Below, one piece after another: positions 27,918 through 38,207 of a stretch of 64,000 nt of DNA. Numbering within the stretch: the stretch's first letter is position 1; every line of letters begins with the position of its first letter. A model generated the notes under the pieces. The model saw only the letters and a list, made by a program, of their open reading frames with translations. It was not told the origin of the DNA and made no database searches. A program made the position numbers and the translations under genes. The DNA is from Thauera carbonicopians. GTDB lineage: Bacteria > Pseudomonadota > Gammaproteobacteria > Burkholderiales > Rhodocyclaceae. The stretch covers positions 1 through 64,000 of the forward strand of contig NZ_JANUXN010000005.1 of the NCBI RefSeq assembly GCF_025699485.1, written 5' to 3'.

Positions 27918-29543
27918 TCACACCCGGAAGCGCCCGACCGATTCCTGCAGCCGTGCCGCCAGCCGTTCCAGTTCGCGCGCCGCCTGTACCGTCTGCCCGA
28001 TGGCGAGATCGTTCTCGCTCGCCATGCCGGCAATGTCGTCGATGCCGGATGCCACCGATGCGCTGGAGCGGCGCTGCTCGGCCGTTGCGGTGGCAATGCG
28101 GTCCAGTCCTTCGCCTACTTCGGCGACCAGCAGGTTCGCCGCACCCAGCACCTGCGAAACGCCATCCGCCGCCACGCGGCTCGATTCGAGGTGGGCCAGG
28201 CCGCTCTCGATCGCCCCTCTCACCGAATCCGAACGCCGCCCGACCTCGTGCGTGATGCCGTCGATCTCGCCCGCCGAACGCGCCGACTTCTCGGCCAGCT
28301 TGCGCACTTCATCGGCAACCACCGCAAAGCCGCGCCCCTGCTCGCCGGCGCGTGCCGCTTCGATCGCGGCATTCAGCGCCAGCAGGTTGGTCTGCTCGGC
28401 AATCTCGCGCATCTCCTGCGTCATGCGTGAAATGGCTTGCGTCGATTCGATGAAATCACCGACCGTGCCTGCCATCTGACGCACTGCCGACTCGACCTGC
28501 TCCATCTCGCCGATCAGTTGCCGCACGCTCTGCTCGCCTTCTCGCGAATGCGCCAGACTGGCATGCGAACGTTCGCGCACCTCGGCCGCATTGGCGGCAA
28601 TGTGCGTGATGCTGCCGCTCATCTGCTCGACTGCGGCGCTGGCCGTTGCCGAACGTTCGTTCTGTCGGTGCGAGCGCTGGCCGAGATCATCGGCACCCTC
28701 CGCCAGATGCCGTGCCGCCCGTGCCACTTCGTCGGCTGCCGCGCCGACCTCGCGCACGAGCACCGCAATGACGGCCATCATGTCGTTGAATGAATCCGCG
28801 GTACGGCCGATTTCGTCCTTGCCGGCCCGTTCGAGACGGCGCGTCAGGTCGCCGCCGCCCTGGGCGATTTCGGCGAGGCCGGCAGCCAGACCGGACAGGG
28901 GACGGGCAACGAAGCGGCGGATGAAGAAGAACACGAAGCCCAGCAGCGGCAGCGACACCAACACGGCGAAGACGATGCTCTTGTTGCGAAACTCGGCCAC
29001 TGCCGCCTCCGCCCGGTCGAGCGAGACGCGCATGCTGACCGCGCCCAGCGGCACTCCTTCGGCAACCTGATGACAGGTAATGCAGTCCTTGCCCAGCCAG
29101 TCTTTCGATGCCAGCGCCGGTATGACCACGCGCAAATGCTCGCCATGTTCCGCGCCGTGCTCCACCGCCATGTGGGTCCGGCCGTCGGCCAGCGCCCGGC
29201 GCTCGGCCTCGTCGAGCGGAACTTCGCCGGCCTCGCCCGGGCCGAAAATCCGGCTCGTCTCCTCGCCTCGGATCACCTTCAGGTCGCGCACCACCGACAG
29301 TTCCTTGATCTGGTCGAGAAACACGTCGCGCTGGGCCACGGTGCCGGTGATCATCATGCCGGTCAGCCCGGCCATGGTCATTTCGTTGACCGTGGCGGCG
29401 AAATCCTTCGCCTGCTCGATCGCCATGTCGCGGGTCACGCGCGTTTCCCACACGATCATGCTTCCCCAGGCAAGCACCAGCATCAGCCAGATCGCGGCGG
29501 TCAGCCTGAACCAGATCGGAGTATCCGCAAAGCGGCGCATCAT
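27918..29543 (-). CDS. Methyl-accepting chemotaxis protein with a periplasmic c-type heme motif
   Basis: A 541-residue chemoreceptor. The first membrane helix lies at about 10-30 and the second at about 188-208, enclosing a periplasmic sensor domain of about 155 residues. A HAMP domain follows ([19 protein letters not shown]), then the signalling domain with the conserved hairpin tip ([20 protein letters not shown] and [19 protein letters not shown]). The sensor domain contains C154-I-T-C157-H158, a CxxCH heme c attachment motif, shortly before the second helix. Heme-bearing MCP sensor domains are known from Geobacter. The pair of His-containing segments before it ([13 protein letters not shown]) could supply a second heme ligand. 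It is divergent from a cytochrome c' gene 274 bp away. Confidence 0.9.
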   Translation of the reverse strand: MMRRFADTPIWFRLTAAIWLMLVLAWGSMIVWETRVTRDMAIEQAKDFAATVNEMTMAGLTGMMITGTVAQRDVFLDQIKELSVVRDLKVIRGEETSRIFGPGEAGEVPLDEAERRALADGRTHMAVEHGAEHGEHLRVVIPALASKDWLGKDCITCHQVAEGVPLGAVSMRVSLDRAEAAVAEFRNKSIVFAVLVSLPLLGFVFFFIRRFVARPLSGLAAGLAEIAQGGGDLTRRLERAGKDEIGRTADSFNDMMAVIAVLVREVGAAADEVARAARHLAEGADDLGQRSHRQNERSATASAAVEQMSGSITHIAANAAEVRERSHASLAHSREGEQSVRQLIGEMEQVESAVRQMAGTVGDFIESTQAISRMTQEMREIAEQTNLLALNAAIEAARAGEQGRGFAVVADEVRKLAEKSARSAGEIDGITHEVGRRSDSVRGAIESGLAHLESSRVAADGVSQVLGAANLLVAEVGEGLDRIATATAEQRRSSASVASGIDDIAGMASENDLAIGQTVQAARELERLAARLQESVGRFRV

Positions 29544-29817
29544 TCGCTCTCTCTATCCACATTTACGATGGCGGGCCGAGACGCCCCATCGGCGGGCCCG
29601 TTTCCCATCAACGGCCGGCAAACCCGCATTCTTGAGCCGGCGGCAGGGGATTTGATCGCTGCCGTGCAAACCGAATATCATTCGGCGCTGATATAAGATG
29701 CATTGAACCAATATGGAACCTGTGCTGTCGCAGGACGGTCTCGGTTCCAAGACGCGCCCGTCGCCCTCCTCGACGTCATTTTTTTCAACCACGCTTCAAA
29801 GCAGCAACGAGGTAACA

Positions 29818-30270
29818 ATGAAGAAGATCATCGCACTCGGCATCCTTGCCCTTTCCGTCGCCGGCACCGCATCCGCCCAGGTGAAGCCCGAAGACCAGAT
29901 CAAGTACCGCCAGGCCGGCTACAGCTTCATGTCCTGGAACATGGGCAAGATCAAGGCCAACCTCGATGGCGAATTCAACGCGCAGCAGGTCCAGGCCGCC
30001 GCCAACGCCATCGCCGCCATCTCCGGCTCCGGCATGGGCGCGCTGTTCGGCCCCGGCACCGAGAAGGCCATCGGCAACGTCAAAACGCGCGTGAAGCCCG
30101 AGTTCTTCCAGAACATGGACGATGTCGCCAAGCTCGCCACCGATCTGAATAGCGCGGCGAACAACCTGGTTGCCGCTGCCGCCACCGGCGACAAGGCCGA
30201 AGTGCAGAAGGCTTTCGGCGATACCGGCGGCACCTGTAAGGCCTGCCACGACAAGTATCGCGCCAAGTAA
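29818..30270 (+). CDS. Cytochrome c' (class II c-type cytochrome)
   Basis: A 150-residue periplasmic cytochrome. The signal peptide is MKKIIALGILALSVAGTASA. The mature part is a four-helix bundle pattern beginning with the family's R-x-x-x-F/Y-M core (KYRQAGYSFMSWNMGKI), and the heme attachment site C140-K-A-C143-H144 lies at the extreme C-terminus, as in cytochromes c'. These proteins bind NO and CO at a five-coordinate heme and protect against nitrosative stress. The ATG has an AACGAGG stretch a few bases upstream; the frame is open 35 codons before. It lies before a b561-type cytochrome and divergent from the heme-motif chemoreceptor. Confidence 0.93.
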   Translation: MKKIIALGILALSVAGTASAQVKPEDQIKYRQAGYSFMSWNMGKIKANLDGEFNAQQVQAAANAIAAISGSGMGALFGPGTEKAIGNVKTRVKPEFFQNMDDVAKLATDLNSAANNLVAAAATGDKAEVQKAFGDTGGTCKACHDKYRAK

Positions 30271-30341
30271 GAAGCGATCGGGCCGCATCAGGCCGCATCA
30301 GGCCGCGCCGTTCTAGGACGGGCCACGTGAGCCCGGGCCAT

Positions 30342-30369
30342 GAAAAAGCCGCAAATCGCGGCTTTTTTC
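30342..30369. terminator. Bidirectional intrinsic terminator
   Basis: GAAAAAGCCGC (30342-30352) pairs with GCGGCTTTTTTC (30358-30369) around an AAATC loop. T-runs lie on both strands, so it can end both the cytochrome c' transcript and the convergent b561 transcript. Confidence 0.85.
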
Positions 30370-30425
30370 ATTCATGCCTGCCGACCGGCAGGGCGCTCAC
30401 GCGGTGGCAGGCTCCCTGCCCGCGA

Positions 30426-31124
30426 TCACCAGGCGGGAACGGCCTGGACCGGAGGCGGTGGCGGCGGAGGCGGCAGCAGCCCGCCCATTGCCGCCCACAC
30501 CGCGAAACCCGCCACCGCCAGAGCCACGATGAAGGCGACCGTGCCGCCGCCTTGCGCCGACTTCAGCTCGGGATCGGACACCTCCTTGAAGCCGCTGATC
30601 ATCGGCTTCACCAGGTTGTCCTTCTTCACGTGGGCATAGAAAAGAATCGCCAGCACGTGCAGCGCAACCAGCGCGATGATGATCCAGAAGTTCTGCCGGT
30701 GCAGGCCGCTGAGCCAGTCGCTGGTGTCCTTGCTCACCAGTGCGTAGAGCGGCCCTTCGAAAGCGATGTCATCGTTCGCCACCAGCCCGCTGACCACCTG
30801 GAAGCCAAGGATCGCCAGCAGCGCCAGCACCGACAGGGCGCCGAGCGGATTGTGCCCGACGCCGCGCCATTGTCCGCGCAGATAGGCGACGATGCCGCCC
30901 GGCCCCGGCACGAAGTTGGCGAAACGCGCATAGGTCGAGCCGAGCACGCCCCACACCAGGCGGAAGACCAGCAGGCCGCCGATGGCAATGCCCAGCCAGC
31001 CGTGCCAGACGATCAGGTTGCCGCCGATCAGCGCCGTACAGTAGGCCGCGACGACCAGCAGCGCCAGCGTCCAGTGGAAAACGCGCGTGGGAATATCCCA
31101 GACAAGTATCTTGCGGATGTTCAT
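30426..31124 (-). CDS. Cytochrome b561-type membrane protein with a polyproline tail
   Basis: A 232-residue inner-membrane di-heme cytochrome b (Ni/Fe-hydrogenase-b/b561 superfamily). Membrane helices begin near residues 10, 40, 95 and 145, with histidines placed in helices (IPTRVFHWTLALL; IVWHGWLGIAIGGL; HRQNFWIIIALVALHVLAI) as expected for bis-His heme. A fifth hydrophobic segment (TVAFIVALAVAGFAVWAAMG) follows, then eight consecutive prolines before VQAVPAW. It likely passes electrons between the quinone pool and a periplasmic c-type cytochrome; cytochrome c' next to it is a candidate partner but this is inference. The start ATG (MNIRKILVWD) is the family N-terminus. Confidence 0.9.
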   Translation of the reverse strand: MNIRKILVWDIPTRVFHWTLALLVVAAYCTALIGGNLIVWHGWLGIAIGGLLVFRLVWGVLGSTYARFANFVPGPGGIVAYLRGQWRGVGHNPLGALSVLALLAILGFQVVSGLVANDDIAFEGPLYALVSKDTSDWLSGLHRQNFWIIIALVALHVLAILFYAHVKKDNLVKPMISGFKEVSDPELKSAQGGGTVAFIVALAVAGFAVWAAMGGLLPPPPPPPPVQAVPAW

Positions 31125-31309
31125 GAATTGTTCATCGTCCCTATTGAATGATCCGGAATGTTCGGTGATCCGAAAAACGACAAATCCGATCGGCTGAAGT
31201 TCCGCACCGCAGCATTGCAGACTGTAGCAAACAGGCGATCGTCGCCCGTCGGCGAGGGCCGCTAGAATCGGCTGCCCGGCAGCCCCACTCTCTTGCGGAA
31301 AACCGCACA

Positions 31310-32242
31310 ATGACCAAGAAAAAAAGACGAATCCTCGGCCTGAGCATCTTGCTCGCCATCCTGGCTTTCGCCGCCTGGCACTTCAAGGCCGTTCCGTTCG
31401 CATATTACTGGATGACGATGAAGGGCCGCTCGGCCGAGTGGCAGGAGAAGGGCGTCTGGCTGCCCTTCTACCGCGTCGCGGTCGAGGCCCGGCCGATCGA
31501 GGGCATCGAACGCAATGCCTCGGGGCTGACCTTCAACCCCGCGACCGGCACGCTGTTCTCCGTCACCAATGCACCGCAGGAAGTGATCGAGCTCGATACC
31601 GAGGGCCGCCTGCTGCGGCGGATTCCGATCCACGGCGGCCAGGACCCGGAAGGCATCGCCCACATCGATGGCGACGTCTTCGTCATCGCCGACGAGCCGG
31701 ACCAGCAGCTCTACCGCGTCATCATCGACGCCGACACCGACAGCATCGACCTGCGCGGCGTGCCGCGCCTGGGGCTGGCGATCGATCTGTACAAGAATCG
31801 CGGATTCGAGGGCGTGTCGTGGGACTCCACTACCCAGCGCCTGTTCGTCGCTAAGGAAAAGGCGCCGCTGCGGGTGTTCGCCATCGCCGGCCTGCCCGGA
31901 CTGCTGAAGGGCAGCGCCTTCGACCTGCAGATCAGCGAATGGACGTCGTCGAAAGCATCCGCGCTGTTCATGACCGACCTGTCCTCGCTGACCGTCCACG
32001 AACCGACCGGCAACATGCTGCTGCTGAGCGACGAATCGGCGCTGATCGTCGAATACGCGCCGGACGGCCGCCCCGTCAGCATGCTGCCGATGTGGAAAGG
32101 TTGGCACGGCCTCTCATCGATGGTGCCGCAGGCCGAAGGCCTTGCGACCGGGCCGGACGGCGCCATCTACGTGCTGTCGGAACCCAACCTGTTCTACCGC
32201 TTCGAGCGGGAGCCGCGGCCGCAGTGGGCCGGGAAGCGATGA
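31310..32242 (+). CDS. SdiA-regulated-domain (YjiK-type) membrane-anchored protein
   Basis: A 310-residue protein with one N-terminal membrane anchor (ILGLSILLAILAFAAWHF) and a periplasmic beta-propeller-like domain (about 60-300) of the SdiA-regulated family (ASGLTFNPATGTLFSVTNAP; PEGIAHIDGDVFVIADEPDQ; KNRGFEGVSWDSTTQRLFVA). The family includes E. coli YjiK, whose function is not known. Acidic clusters in the repeats suggest calcium binding. It is divergent from the b561 gene by 185 bp. Confidence 0.85.
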   Translation: MTKKKRRILGLSILLAILAFAAWHFKAVPFAYYWMTMKGRSAEWQEKGVWLPFYRVAVEARPIEGIERNASGLTFNPATGTLFSVTNAPQEVIELDTEGRLLRRIPIHGGQDPEGIAHIDGDVFVIADEPDQQLYRVIIDADTDSIDLRGVPRLGLAIDLYKNRGFEGVSWDSTTQRLFVAKEKAPLRVFAIAGLPGLLKGSAFDLQISEWTSSKASALFMTDLSSLTVHEPTGNMLLLSDESALIVEYAPDGRPVSMLPMWKGWHGLSSMVPQAEGLATGPDGAIYVLSEPNLFYRFEREPRPQWAGKR

Positions 32243-32254
32243 GAAGGATCAGCC

Positions 32255-32370
32255 CGTAGAGTGGGTAGAGCCTCAGGCCAAACCCACCGACCTCGATGAT
32301 GAGTGGATTTCGCCTCAGGCTTGACGGGTGGGCCTCGCTTCGCTCTGCCTGCGCGGCCCGACCCACCCTG
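32255..32370. repeat. Copy 2 of a dispersed intergenic repeat
   Basis: The gap between the YjiK-type gene and uvrA holds GTAGAGTGGGTAGAGCC, AAACCCACC and an inverted CGCGGCCCGACCCACC block. These words match, in part in reverse orientation, the element at 22842-22990. No gene is seen here. Confidence 0.5.
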
Positions 32371-35300
32371 CTACCAGCCTGCGCCCTTTGCGCGGCTGGC
32401 GAGGAATTCCCGCAGATACCGGCCGGTGTGCGAGCCCTTGGTCGCCATCGCCGTTTCCGGCGGGCCTTCGGCCACCACCCGGCCGCCGCCGTCGCCACCT
32501 TCCGGGCCGAGATCGATCAGCCAGTCGGCTTCGGCCATCACGTCGAGGTCGTGCTCGATCACCAGCACGGTATGGCCGGCATCGGCGAGGCGGTGCAGCA
32601 CCCGGATCAGCTTGTCGACGTCGGCCATGTGCAGGCCCACGGTCGGCTCGTCGAGCACGTACAGGCTGTGCTTGTCGGCCGGCAGCGGCACGCCGCCGGT
32701 GTCCTCGGCATCGCCGGGACGGCGGCGCACCTTGGCCAGCTCGGTGACCAGCTTGATGCGCTGGGCCTCGCCGCCGGACAGCGTCGGGCTGGGCTGGCCC
32801 AGGGTCAGGTAGCCGAGGCCGACGTCCTGCAGCAGCTGCAGCGGATGGGCGATAGCCGGATGGGCGGCGAAGAAATCGACCGCCTCGTCCACCGGCATCG
32901 CCAGCACTTCGGCCACCGTCCGCTCCTTCCAGCGCACCGCCAGCGTCTCGGGGTTGAAGCGGGCGCCGCCGCAGCCTTCGCAGGGCGTCTTCACGTCGGG
33001 CAGGAAGTTCATCTCGACCGTGGTCTGGCCGGCGCCGTCGCATACCGGGCAGCGGCCTGCGCCGGTGTTGAAGGAGAAGCGCGATGCGCTCCAGCCGCGC
33101 GTGCGGGCCTCGAAGGTGTCGGCGAACAGCTTGCGGATCGCGTCCCAGAAGCCGACGTAGGTCGCCGGGCAGGAACGCGGTGTCTTGCCGATCGGGGTCT
33201 GGTCGACTTCCAGCACGCGGCCGACCTGCTGCCAGCCGTGCATGGCCTTGCAGCCGACCAGCGGCTGATCGACTTCGGCCGGCTGGGCCTGGCCGCGGCG
33301 GCGGGCGCGGGTGGCTTCGGGGTCGCCGAGGCGGGCGCGCAGGTTGGCATGGATCACGTCGCGCGCCAGACTGGACTTGCCCGAGCCGGACACGCCGGTG
33401 ACCACGCTCAGGCGGGCGAGCGGGATGCGCACCGAGACGTCCTGCAGGTTGTGCAGCCTGGCGCCTTCGATCCGGATCGACGGATGATCCTTGAGCACCG
33501 GCCGGCGCGGCCGCAGCGGATGCTGCAGCGGATGGCGGAAGCACTCGCCGGTCGCCGACGCAGGTGAAGCAAGCAGATCGGCGATGCCGCCTTCGGCCAC
33601 CACCTGGCCGCCGCGCACACCGGCACCGGGGCCGAGGTCGATGACGTGGTCGGCACGGCGGATGGTGTCCTCGTCGTGCTCGACCACCAGCAGCGTGTTG
33701 CCGCGGTCGCGCAGGGCTTCCAGGGTGTCGAGCAGCAGGCGGTTGTCGCGCGGATGCAGGCCGATCGTCGGTTCGTCGAGGATGTAGCAGACCCCGCGCA
33801 GGTTGGAGCCGAGCTGGGCTGCCAGGCGGATGCGCTGCGCTTCGCCGCCGGACAGCGTGGGTGCGGCACGATCCAGCGCCAGGTAACCCAGGCCGACGTG
33901 CTGCAGGAAGGCCAACCGGCCGCGGATTTCGGCAACCAGGTCGCGGGCAATGTCTGTTTCGCGCTCGTTCAGCGCCAGATCGCCGAAGAAGACCGCAGCT
34001 TTATCCACCGGCCAGGCCGCGAGCTGGTGCAATCCAAGATCGCGGAAGCGCACTGCCCGCGCCACCGGGTTCAGCCGCGCGCCGTGGCAGGCCGGGCAGG
34101 GCTCGTCGCTGACGATGACGCCTTCGGCGTCACCGAGATCGAGGGCATCCGGGTCTTCGATGCGCGGCGCAGTCTTCAGCCCGGTGCCGAAGCACTTCGG
34201 GCACCAGCCGTGTTTGGCGTTGTACGAGAACAGGCGCGGATCGGGCTCGGGGAAGCCGGTGCCGCAGCTCGGGCAGGCGCGCAGCGTGGAGAAGGTAATT
34301 GGCTCCGCGCCCAGCCTGCCGAGCGCCAGCACCTTGATCACGCCCTTGCCAATGTCCAGCGCCTGACGGACGAACTCGCGCAGCGTCGTCTCGTGCTCCG
34401 GCTCGACCACCACCATGCCGATGGGCAGCTCGATGTTGTGTTCCTTGTAGCGGTCGAGCCGCGGCCACTTCGCCGTGGGCAGGTATTCGCCGTCGACGCG
34501 CAACTGCGCATGGCCCTTGCCGCGCGCCCACTTGGCGAGATCGGTGTACAAGCCCTTGCGATTGACCACCAGCGGCGCCAGCACTTCGACCGACGCGCCG
34601 CACAGCTCGCGCTGGATCTGGGCGACGATGGCCTCGAAGCTCTGCGGCGTCACCGGCACCTTGCAGTCCGGGCAGAACTGGGTGCCCAGCTTCACGTACA
34701 TCAGGCGCAGGAAGGGGTGGATCTCGGTCAGCGTCGCCACCGTGCTCTTGCGCCCACCGCGGCTGGTGCGCTGCTCGATCGCCACCGTCGGCGGAATGCC
34801 GAACAGGCCGTCGACGTCGGGCCGGCTCGCCGGCTGCACGAACTGGCGCGCATAGGCGTTGAGCGATTCGAGGTAGCGGCGCTGGCCTTCACCGAACACG
34901 ATGTCGAAGGCCAGCGTCGATTTGCCCGAGCCCGACAGCCCGGTGATGACGGTGAACCGGTCGCGCGGAATGCTCAGGCTGACGTTCTTCAGGTTGTGCT
35001 CGCGCGCATGGCGGATCTCGATCGCCGGCGCCGCAATCGCGCGGTAGCGCACGGCCGGCTCGGCGGCCAGCAACGCGGCACCGGAAACCTGGTCGGCCGC
35101 TTCGCTGCGTGTGCGTTGAAGCGCTTCGGCGTATTCGCGCAGCGCGGCGCCGGTAAACGAGGTTTCATGGGCACGCACCACCTCCGGCGGACCTTCGGCG
35201 ACGATCATGCCGCCGCCCTCGCCGCCTTCCGGGCCGAGGTCGATGATCCAGTCGGCGGCGGCGATCACGTCCAGGTTGTGCTCGATGACGATCAGCGAAT

Positions 35301-38052
35301 GCCCGGCCTGCAACAGCTTGTCGAAGGCGCCGAGCAGCTTGGCGACGTCCTCGAAATGCAGGCCGGTGGTGGGTTCGTCGAACAGAAAGAGCAGGCCGGG
35401 TGCGGACTTGCCCCCAGTTTTTTCCCCAAAGTTATCCACAACCCTGGTTTTGCGTACAGTCTTTTTCTGCGCCGCTTCGGCGAGATGGCCGGCGAGCTTC
35501 AGGCGCTGGGCTTCGCCGCCGGACAGTGTCGGCACCGGCTGGCCGAGGCGCAGGTAGTCGAGGCCGACGTCGGCCAGCGGCGCCAGCGCGGCGAGCGCCT
35601 TGGGATGCTCGCGGAAGACGTCCAGCGCTTCATGCACGGTGAGTTCGAGCACGTCCGCGACCGACAGCCCGTTCCATTTCAATTCAAGCACTTCCGGCCG
35701 GTAGCGCTTGCCGTCGCAGTCCGGGCAGCGCAGCCAGACATCGGACAGGAACTGCATCTCGACGTGCTCGAAACCCGAGCCGGTGCAGGTCGGGCAGCGG
35801 CCGTGGCCGGCATTGAAACTGAAGGTTCCCGGGGTGTAGCCGCGCTGCCTGGCTTCCGGCAGGGCGGCGAACAAGGCCCGGATCGGGTCCCAGGCGCCGA
35901 CGTAGCTGACCGGGTTGGAGCGCGAACTCTTGCCGATCGGCGACTGGTCGACCATAACCACGCCGCGCAAGTTATCCACATTTTCCAGGCGGTCGAAATC
36001 GCCCGGCGCTTCGCTGATCGACTCGCCGAAATGCTTGGCCAGCGCTGGATACAGTACGTCCTGGATCAGCGTGGATTTGCCCGAGCCGGACACCCCGGTC
36101 AGGCAGCTCAGCCGGCCCAGCGGGAAGGCGACGTCGATGTTGCGCAGGTTGTGCTGGCGCGCACCGGCCAGCACCAATCGCGGTGTGGTCGCATCGACCG
36201 GACGCGGCGGGCGGTCGATGTCGATGCGCTTGCGTCCGGCCAGCCAGGGGCCGGTCACCGAGCCGAGATCGGCGGCGATCTCGGCCGGCGTACCGCGCGC
36301 GACGATGTTGCCGCCGCGTTCGCCGGGGCCGGGGCCGATTTCCAGCAGTTCGTCGGCAGCGACCATCACCTGTGGATCGTGCTCCACCACCACCAGGGTG
36401 TTGCCGGCATCGCGCAGCCGCGTCATCACGCCGAGGATGCGGCCGATGTCGCGCGGGTGCAGGCCGATCGAAGGCTCGTCGAGCACGAACAGGGTATTCA
36501 CCAGCGAAGTACCGAGCGCAGTGGTCAGGTTGATGCGCTGCACCTCGCCGCCCGACAGCGTGCGCGACTGGCGGTCCAGCGTCAGGTAGCCGAGGCCGAC
36601 GTCGGCGAGGTAGTCAAGCCGGCTGCGGATCTCGCCCAGCACCAGTTCGGTGGCCTCGTCGGCCGCGCCGGGCAGGCCGAGCGCCGCCACCGCCTCGCGG
36701 ACGCGATCGATCGGCAGCGCCATCAGCTCGTGGATTGCCAGCCCTCGCGAGTCGCCCGCAGCATCAAACGCCACCGGCAGGCGCCACAGCAAGGCGTCGG
36801 GCTTCAGCCGCGCACCGTGGCAGGCTGGGCATTCCGTGTAGCTGCGGTAGCGCGACAGCAGCACGCGGATGTGCATCTTGTAGGCCTTGCTCTCCAGCCA
36901 GTCGAAGAAATGGCGCACGCCGTACCACATGCGCGGCCAGGAACTGTCCCAGCTCTTCCACTTCGGATCGCCTTCGAACAGCCACTCGCGATGCTCGGGC
37001 GGCAGGTCGCGCACCGGGATGTTCATCGCCACACCGTACTTCTTCGCCATCTTCGCCAGGTCGCCCTGGCATTCGCGGTAGCTTTCGGTCTGCCAGGGCT
37101 TGACCGCGCCCTCGGCGAGCGTCTTCGACTCGTCCGGCACCACCAGGCCGTAATCGACGCCGATCACGCGGCCGAAGCCGCGGCAGGTCTCGCAGGCGCC
37201 GATCGGCGAATTGAACGAGAACAGGCCGGGCGTGGCCTCGGCATAGTGGATGTCGCACTCGGCACAGTGCAGGCCGGAGGAGTAGCGCCATATGGCCTCG
37301 CCGTCCGCCGAAGCAGGATCCGGCTTCACGCCCTCGCCCGAGGCATGAACCGACATGCGGCCATTGCCGCGTTGCAGCGCGGTTTCCAGCGCCTCGGCCA
37401 GGCGGGCATCATCCACGCTGGAGGCACGGAAGCGGTCCTGCACCACCTGCAGCACGTCGCCTTCGCCGTTCCTGCCGGCGGTGCGCTGCTGGATGCGGGT
37501 ATAGCCCTGGGCGTTCAGCAGGCCGGCGACTTCTTCCTCGCTGAAGTTGGCCGGCACCGGCACCGGGAAGCACACCACCAGCCGCGGATCGCCCGTTGCC
37601 GCGGCGCGCTCCCTGAGGTTGGCGGCGATGCTGGCCGCCGAATCGCGCCGCACCGGCTTGCCGCAGCAGCGGCAGTGCAGATGCGCCGCGCGCGCGTACA
37701 GCAGCTTGAAGTGGTCGGCCAGCTCGGTCATGGTGCCGACCGTCGAGCGCGAGGTGCGCACCGGGTTGGTCTGGTCGATCGCGATCGCTGGCGGCACGCC
37801 TTCGATGCGGTCGACCTGCGGCTTGTCCATGCGGTCGAGGAACTGGCGCGCGTAGGGCGAGAAAGTCTCGACGTAGCGGCGCTGGCCTTCGGCGTACAGG
37901 GTATCGAACACCAGCGAGGACTTGCCCGAGCCGGACACGCCGGTAACGACGGTCAGGCGGTTCAGCGGCAGGTCGAGCGAGAGGTTGCGCAGGTTGTTCT
38001 GGCGCGCGCCGCGGATGCGGATGGCGGCGGGATCGTGGTCGGCGGCGGACAT
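32371..38052 (-). CDS. uvrA: Tandem-duplicated excinuclease UvrA (four ABC modules)
   Basis: A 1,893-residue protein, twice the usual UvrA length of about 940. Four complete ABC modules are visible: Walker [11 protein letters not shown] (38-47), [20 protein letters not shown] and [10 protein letters not shown]; signature [33 protein letters not shown] and [11 protein letters not shown]; Walker [31 protein letters not shown] and [10 protein letters not shown]. Zinc-finger cysteine clusters occur in both halves. Such fused UvrA proteins are known in some proteobacteria, alongside or instead of the normal dimeric form. It should recognise damaged DNA as an internal dimer and load UvrB. The start [10 protein letters not shown] was chosen by homology of the region after it; the frame is open 59 codons upstream. 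Confidence 0.93.
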   Translation of the reverse strand: MSAADHDPAAIRIRGARQNNLRNLSLDLPLNRLTVVTGVSGSGKSSLVFDTLYAEGQRRYVETFSPYARQFLDRMDKPQVDRIEGVPPAIAIDQTNPVRTSRSTVGTMTELADHFKLLYARAAHLHCRCCGKPVRRDSAASIAANLRERAAATGDPRLVVCFPVPVPANFSEEEVAGLLNAQGYTRIQQRTAGRNGEGDVLQVVQDRFRASSVDDARLAEALETALQRGNGRMSVHASGEGVKPDPASADGEAIWRYSSGLHCAECDIHYAEATPGLFSFNSPIGACETCRGFGRVIGVDYGLVVPDESKTLAEGAVKPWQTESYRECQGDLAKMAKKYGVAMNIPVRDLPPEHREWLFEGDPKWKSWDSSWPRMWYGVRHFFDWLESKAYKMHIRVLLSRYRSYTECPACHGARLKPDALLWRLPVAFDAAGDSRGLAIHELMALPIDRVREAVAALGLPGAADEATELVLGEIRSRLDYLADVGLGYLTLDRQSRTLSGGEVQRINLTTALGTSLVNTLFVLDEPSIGLHPRDIGRILGVMTRLRDAGNTLVVVEHDPQVMVAADELLEIGPGPGERGGNIVARGTPAEIAADLGSVTGPWLAGRKRIDIDRPPRPVDATTPRLVLAGARQHNLRNIDVAFPLGRLSCLTGVSGSGKSTLIQDVLYPALAKHFGESISEAPGDFDRLENVDNLRGVVMVDQSPIGKSSRSNPVSYVGAWDPIRALFAALPEARQRGYTPGTFSFNAGHGRCPTCTGSGFEHVEMQFLSDVWLRCPDCDGKRYRPEVLELKWNGLSVADVLELTVHEALDVFREHPKALAALAPLADVGLDYLRLGQPVPTLSGGEAQRLKLAGHLAEAAQKKTVRKTRVVDNFGEKTGGKSAPGLLFLFDEPTTGLHFEDVAKLLGAFDKLLQAGHSLIVIEHNLDVIAAADWIIDLGPEGGEGGGMIVAEGPPEVVRAHETSFTGAALREYAEALQRTRSEAADQVSGAALLAAEPAVRYRAIAAPAIEIRHAREHNLKNVSLSIPRDRFTVITGLSGSGKSTLAFDIVFGEGQRRYLESLNAYARQFVQPASRPDVDGLFGIPPTVAIEQRTSRGGRKSTVATLTEIHPFLRLMYVKLGTQFCPDCKVPVTPQSFEAIVAQIQRELCGASVEVLAPLVVNRKGLYTDLAKWARGKGHAQLRVDGEYLPTAKWPRLDRYKEHNIELPIGMVVVEPEHETTLREFVRQALDIGKGVIKVLALGRLGAEPITFSTLRACPSCGTGFPEPDPRLFSYNAKHGWCPKCFGTGLKTAPRIEDPDALDLGDAEGVIVSDEPCPACHGARLNPVARAVRFRDLGLHQLAAWPVDKAAVFFGDLALNERETDIARDLVAEIRGRLAFLQHVGLGYLALDRAAPTLSGGEAQRIRLAAQLGSNLRGVCYILDEPTIGLHPRDNRLLLDTLEALRDRGNTLLVVEHDEDTIRRADHVIDLGPGAGVRGGQVVAEGGIADLLASPASATGECFRHPLQHPLRPRRPVLKDHPSIRIEGARLHNLQDVSVRIPLARLSVVTGVSGSGKSSLARDVIHANLRARLGDPEATRARRRGQAQPAEVDQPLVGCKAMHGWQQVGRVLEVDQTPIGKTPRSCPATYVGFWDAIRKLFADTFEARTRGWSASRFSFNTGAGRCPVCDGAGQTTVEMNFLPDVKTPCEGCGGARFNPETLAVRWKERTVAEVLAMPVDEAVDFFAAHPAIAHPLQLLQDVGLGYLTLGQPSPTLSGGEAQRIKLVTELAKVRRRPGDAEDTGGVPLPADKHSLYVLDEPTVGLHMADVDKLIRVLHRLADAGHTVLVIEHDLDVMAEADWLIDLGPEGGDGGGRVVAEGPPETAMATKGSHTGRYLREFLASRAKGAGW

Positions 38053-38207
38053 GGCTCGCGGGAAAGTGACACAAGGCGACATTCTAAGGCTTGGCCCGCG
38101 CCGCACCGAATCCGTTACCAGCCTGCGGACCAGCAGTGAAACGGCAGGGCCGCTACACTGCACGGCAAAGGCCCCGCTGCAGAAAAACGATGAACAGGAG
38201 ACAGGCG

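Noticed and set aside
35432-35980. Two perfect DnaA boxes inside uvrA (35432-35440 and 35972-35980)
   Set aside because: Both come from codons for Val-Asp-Asn (GTGGATAAC) in conserved-looking protein segments, as does the box inside earP. They may be coincidental, so they are not annotated as sites.
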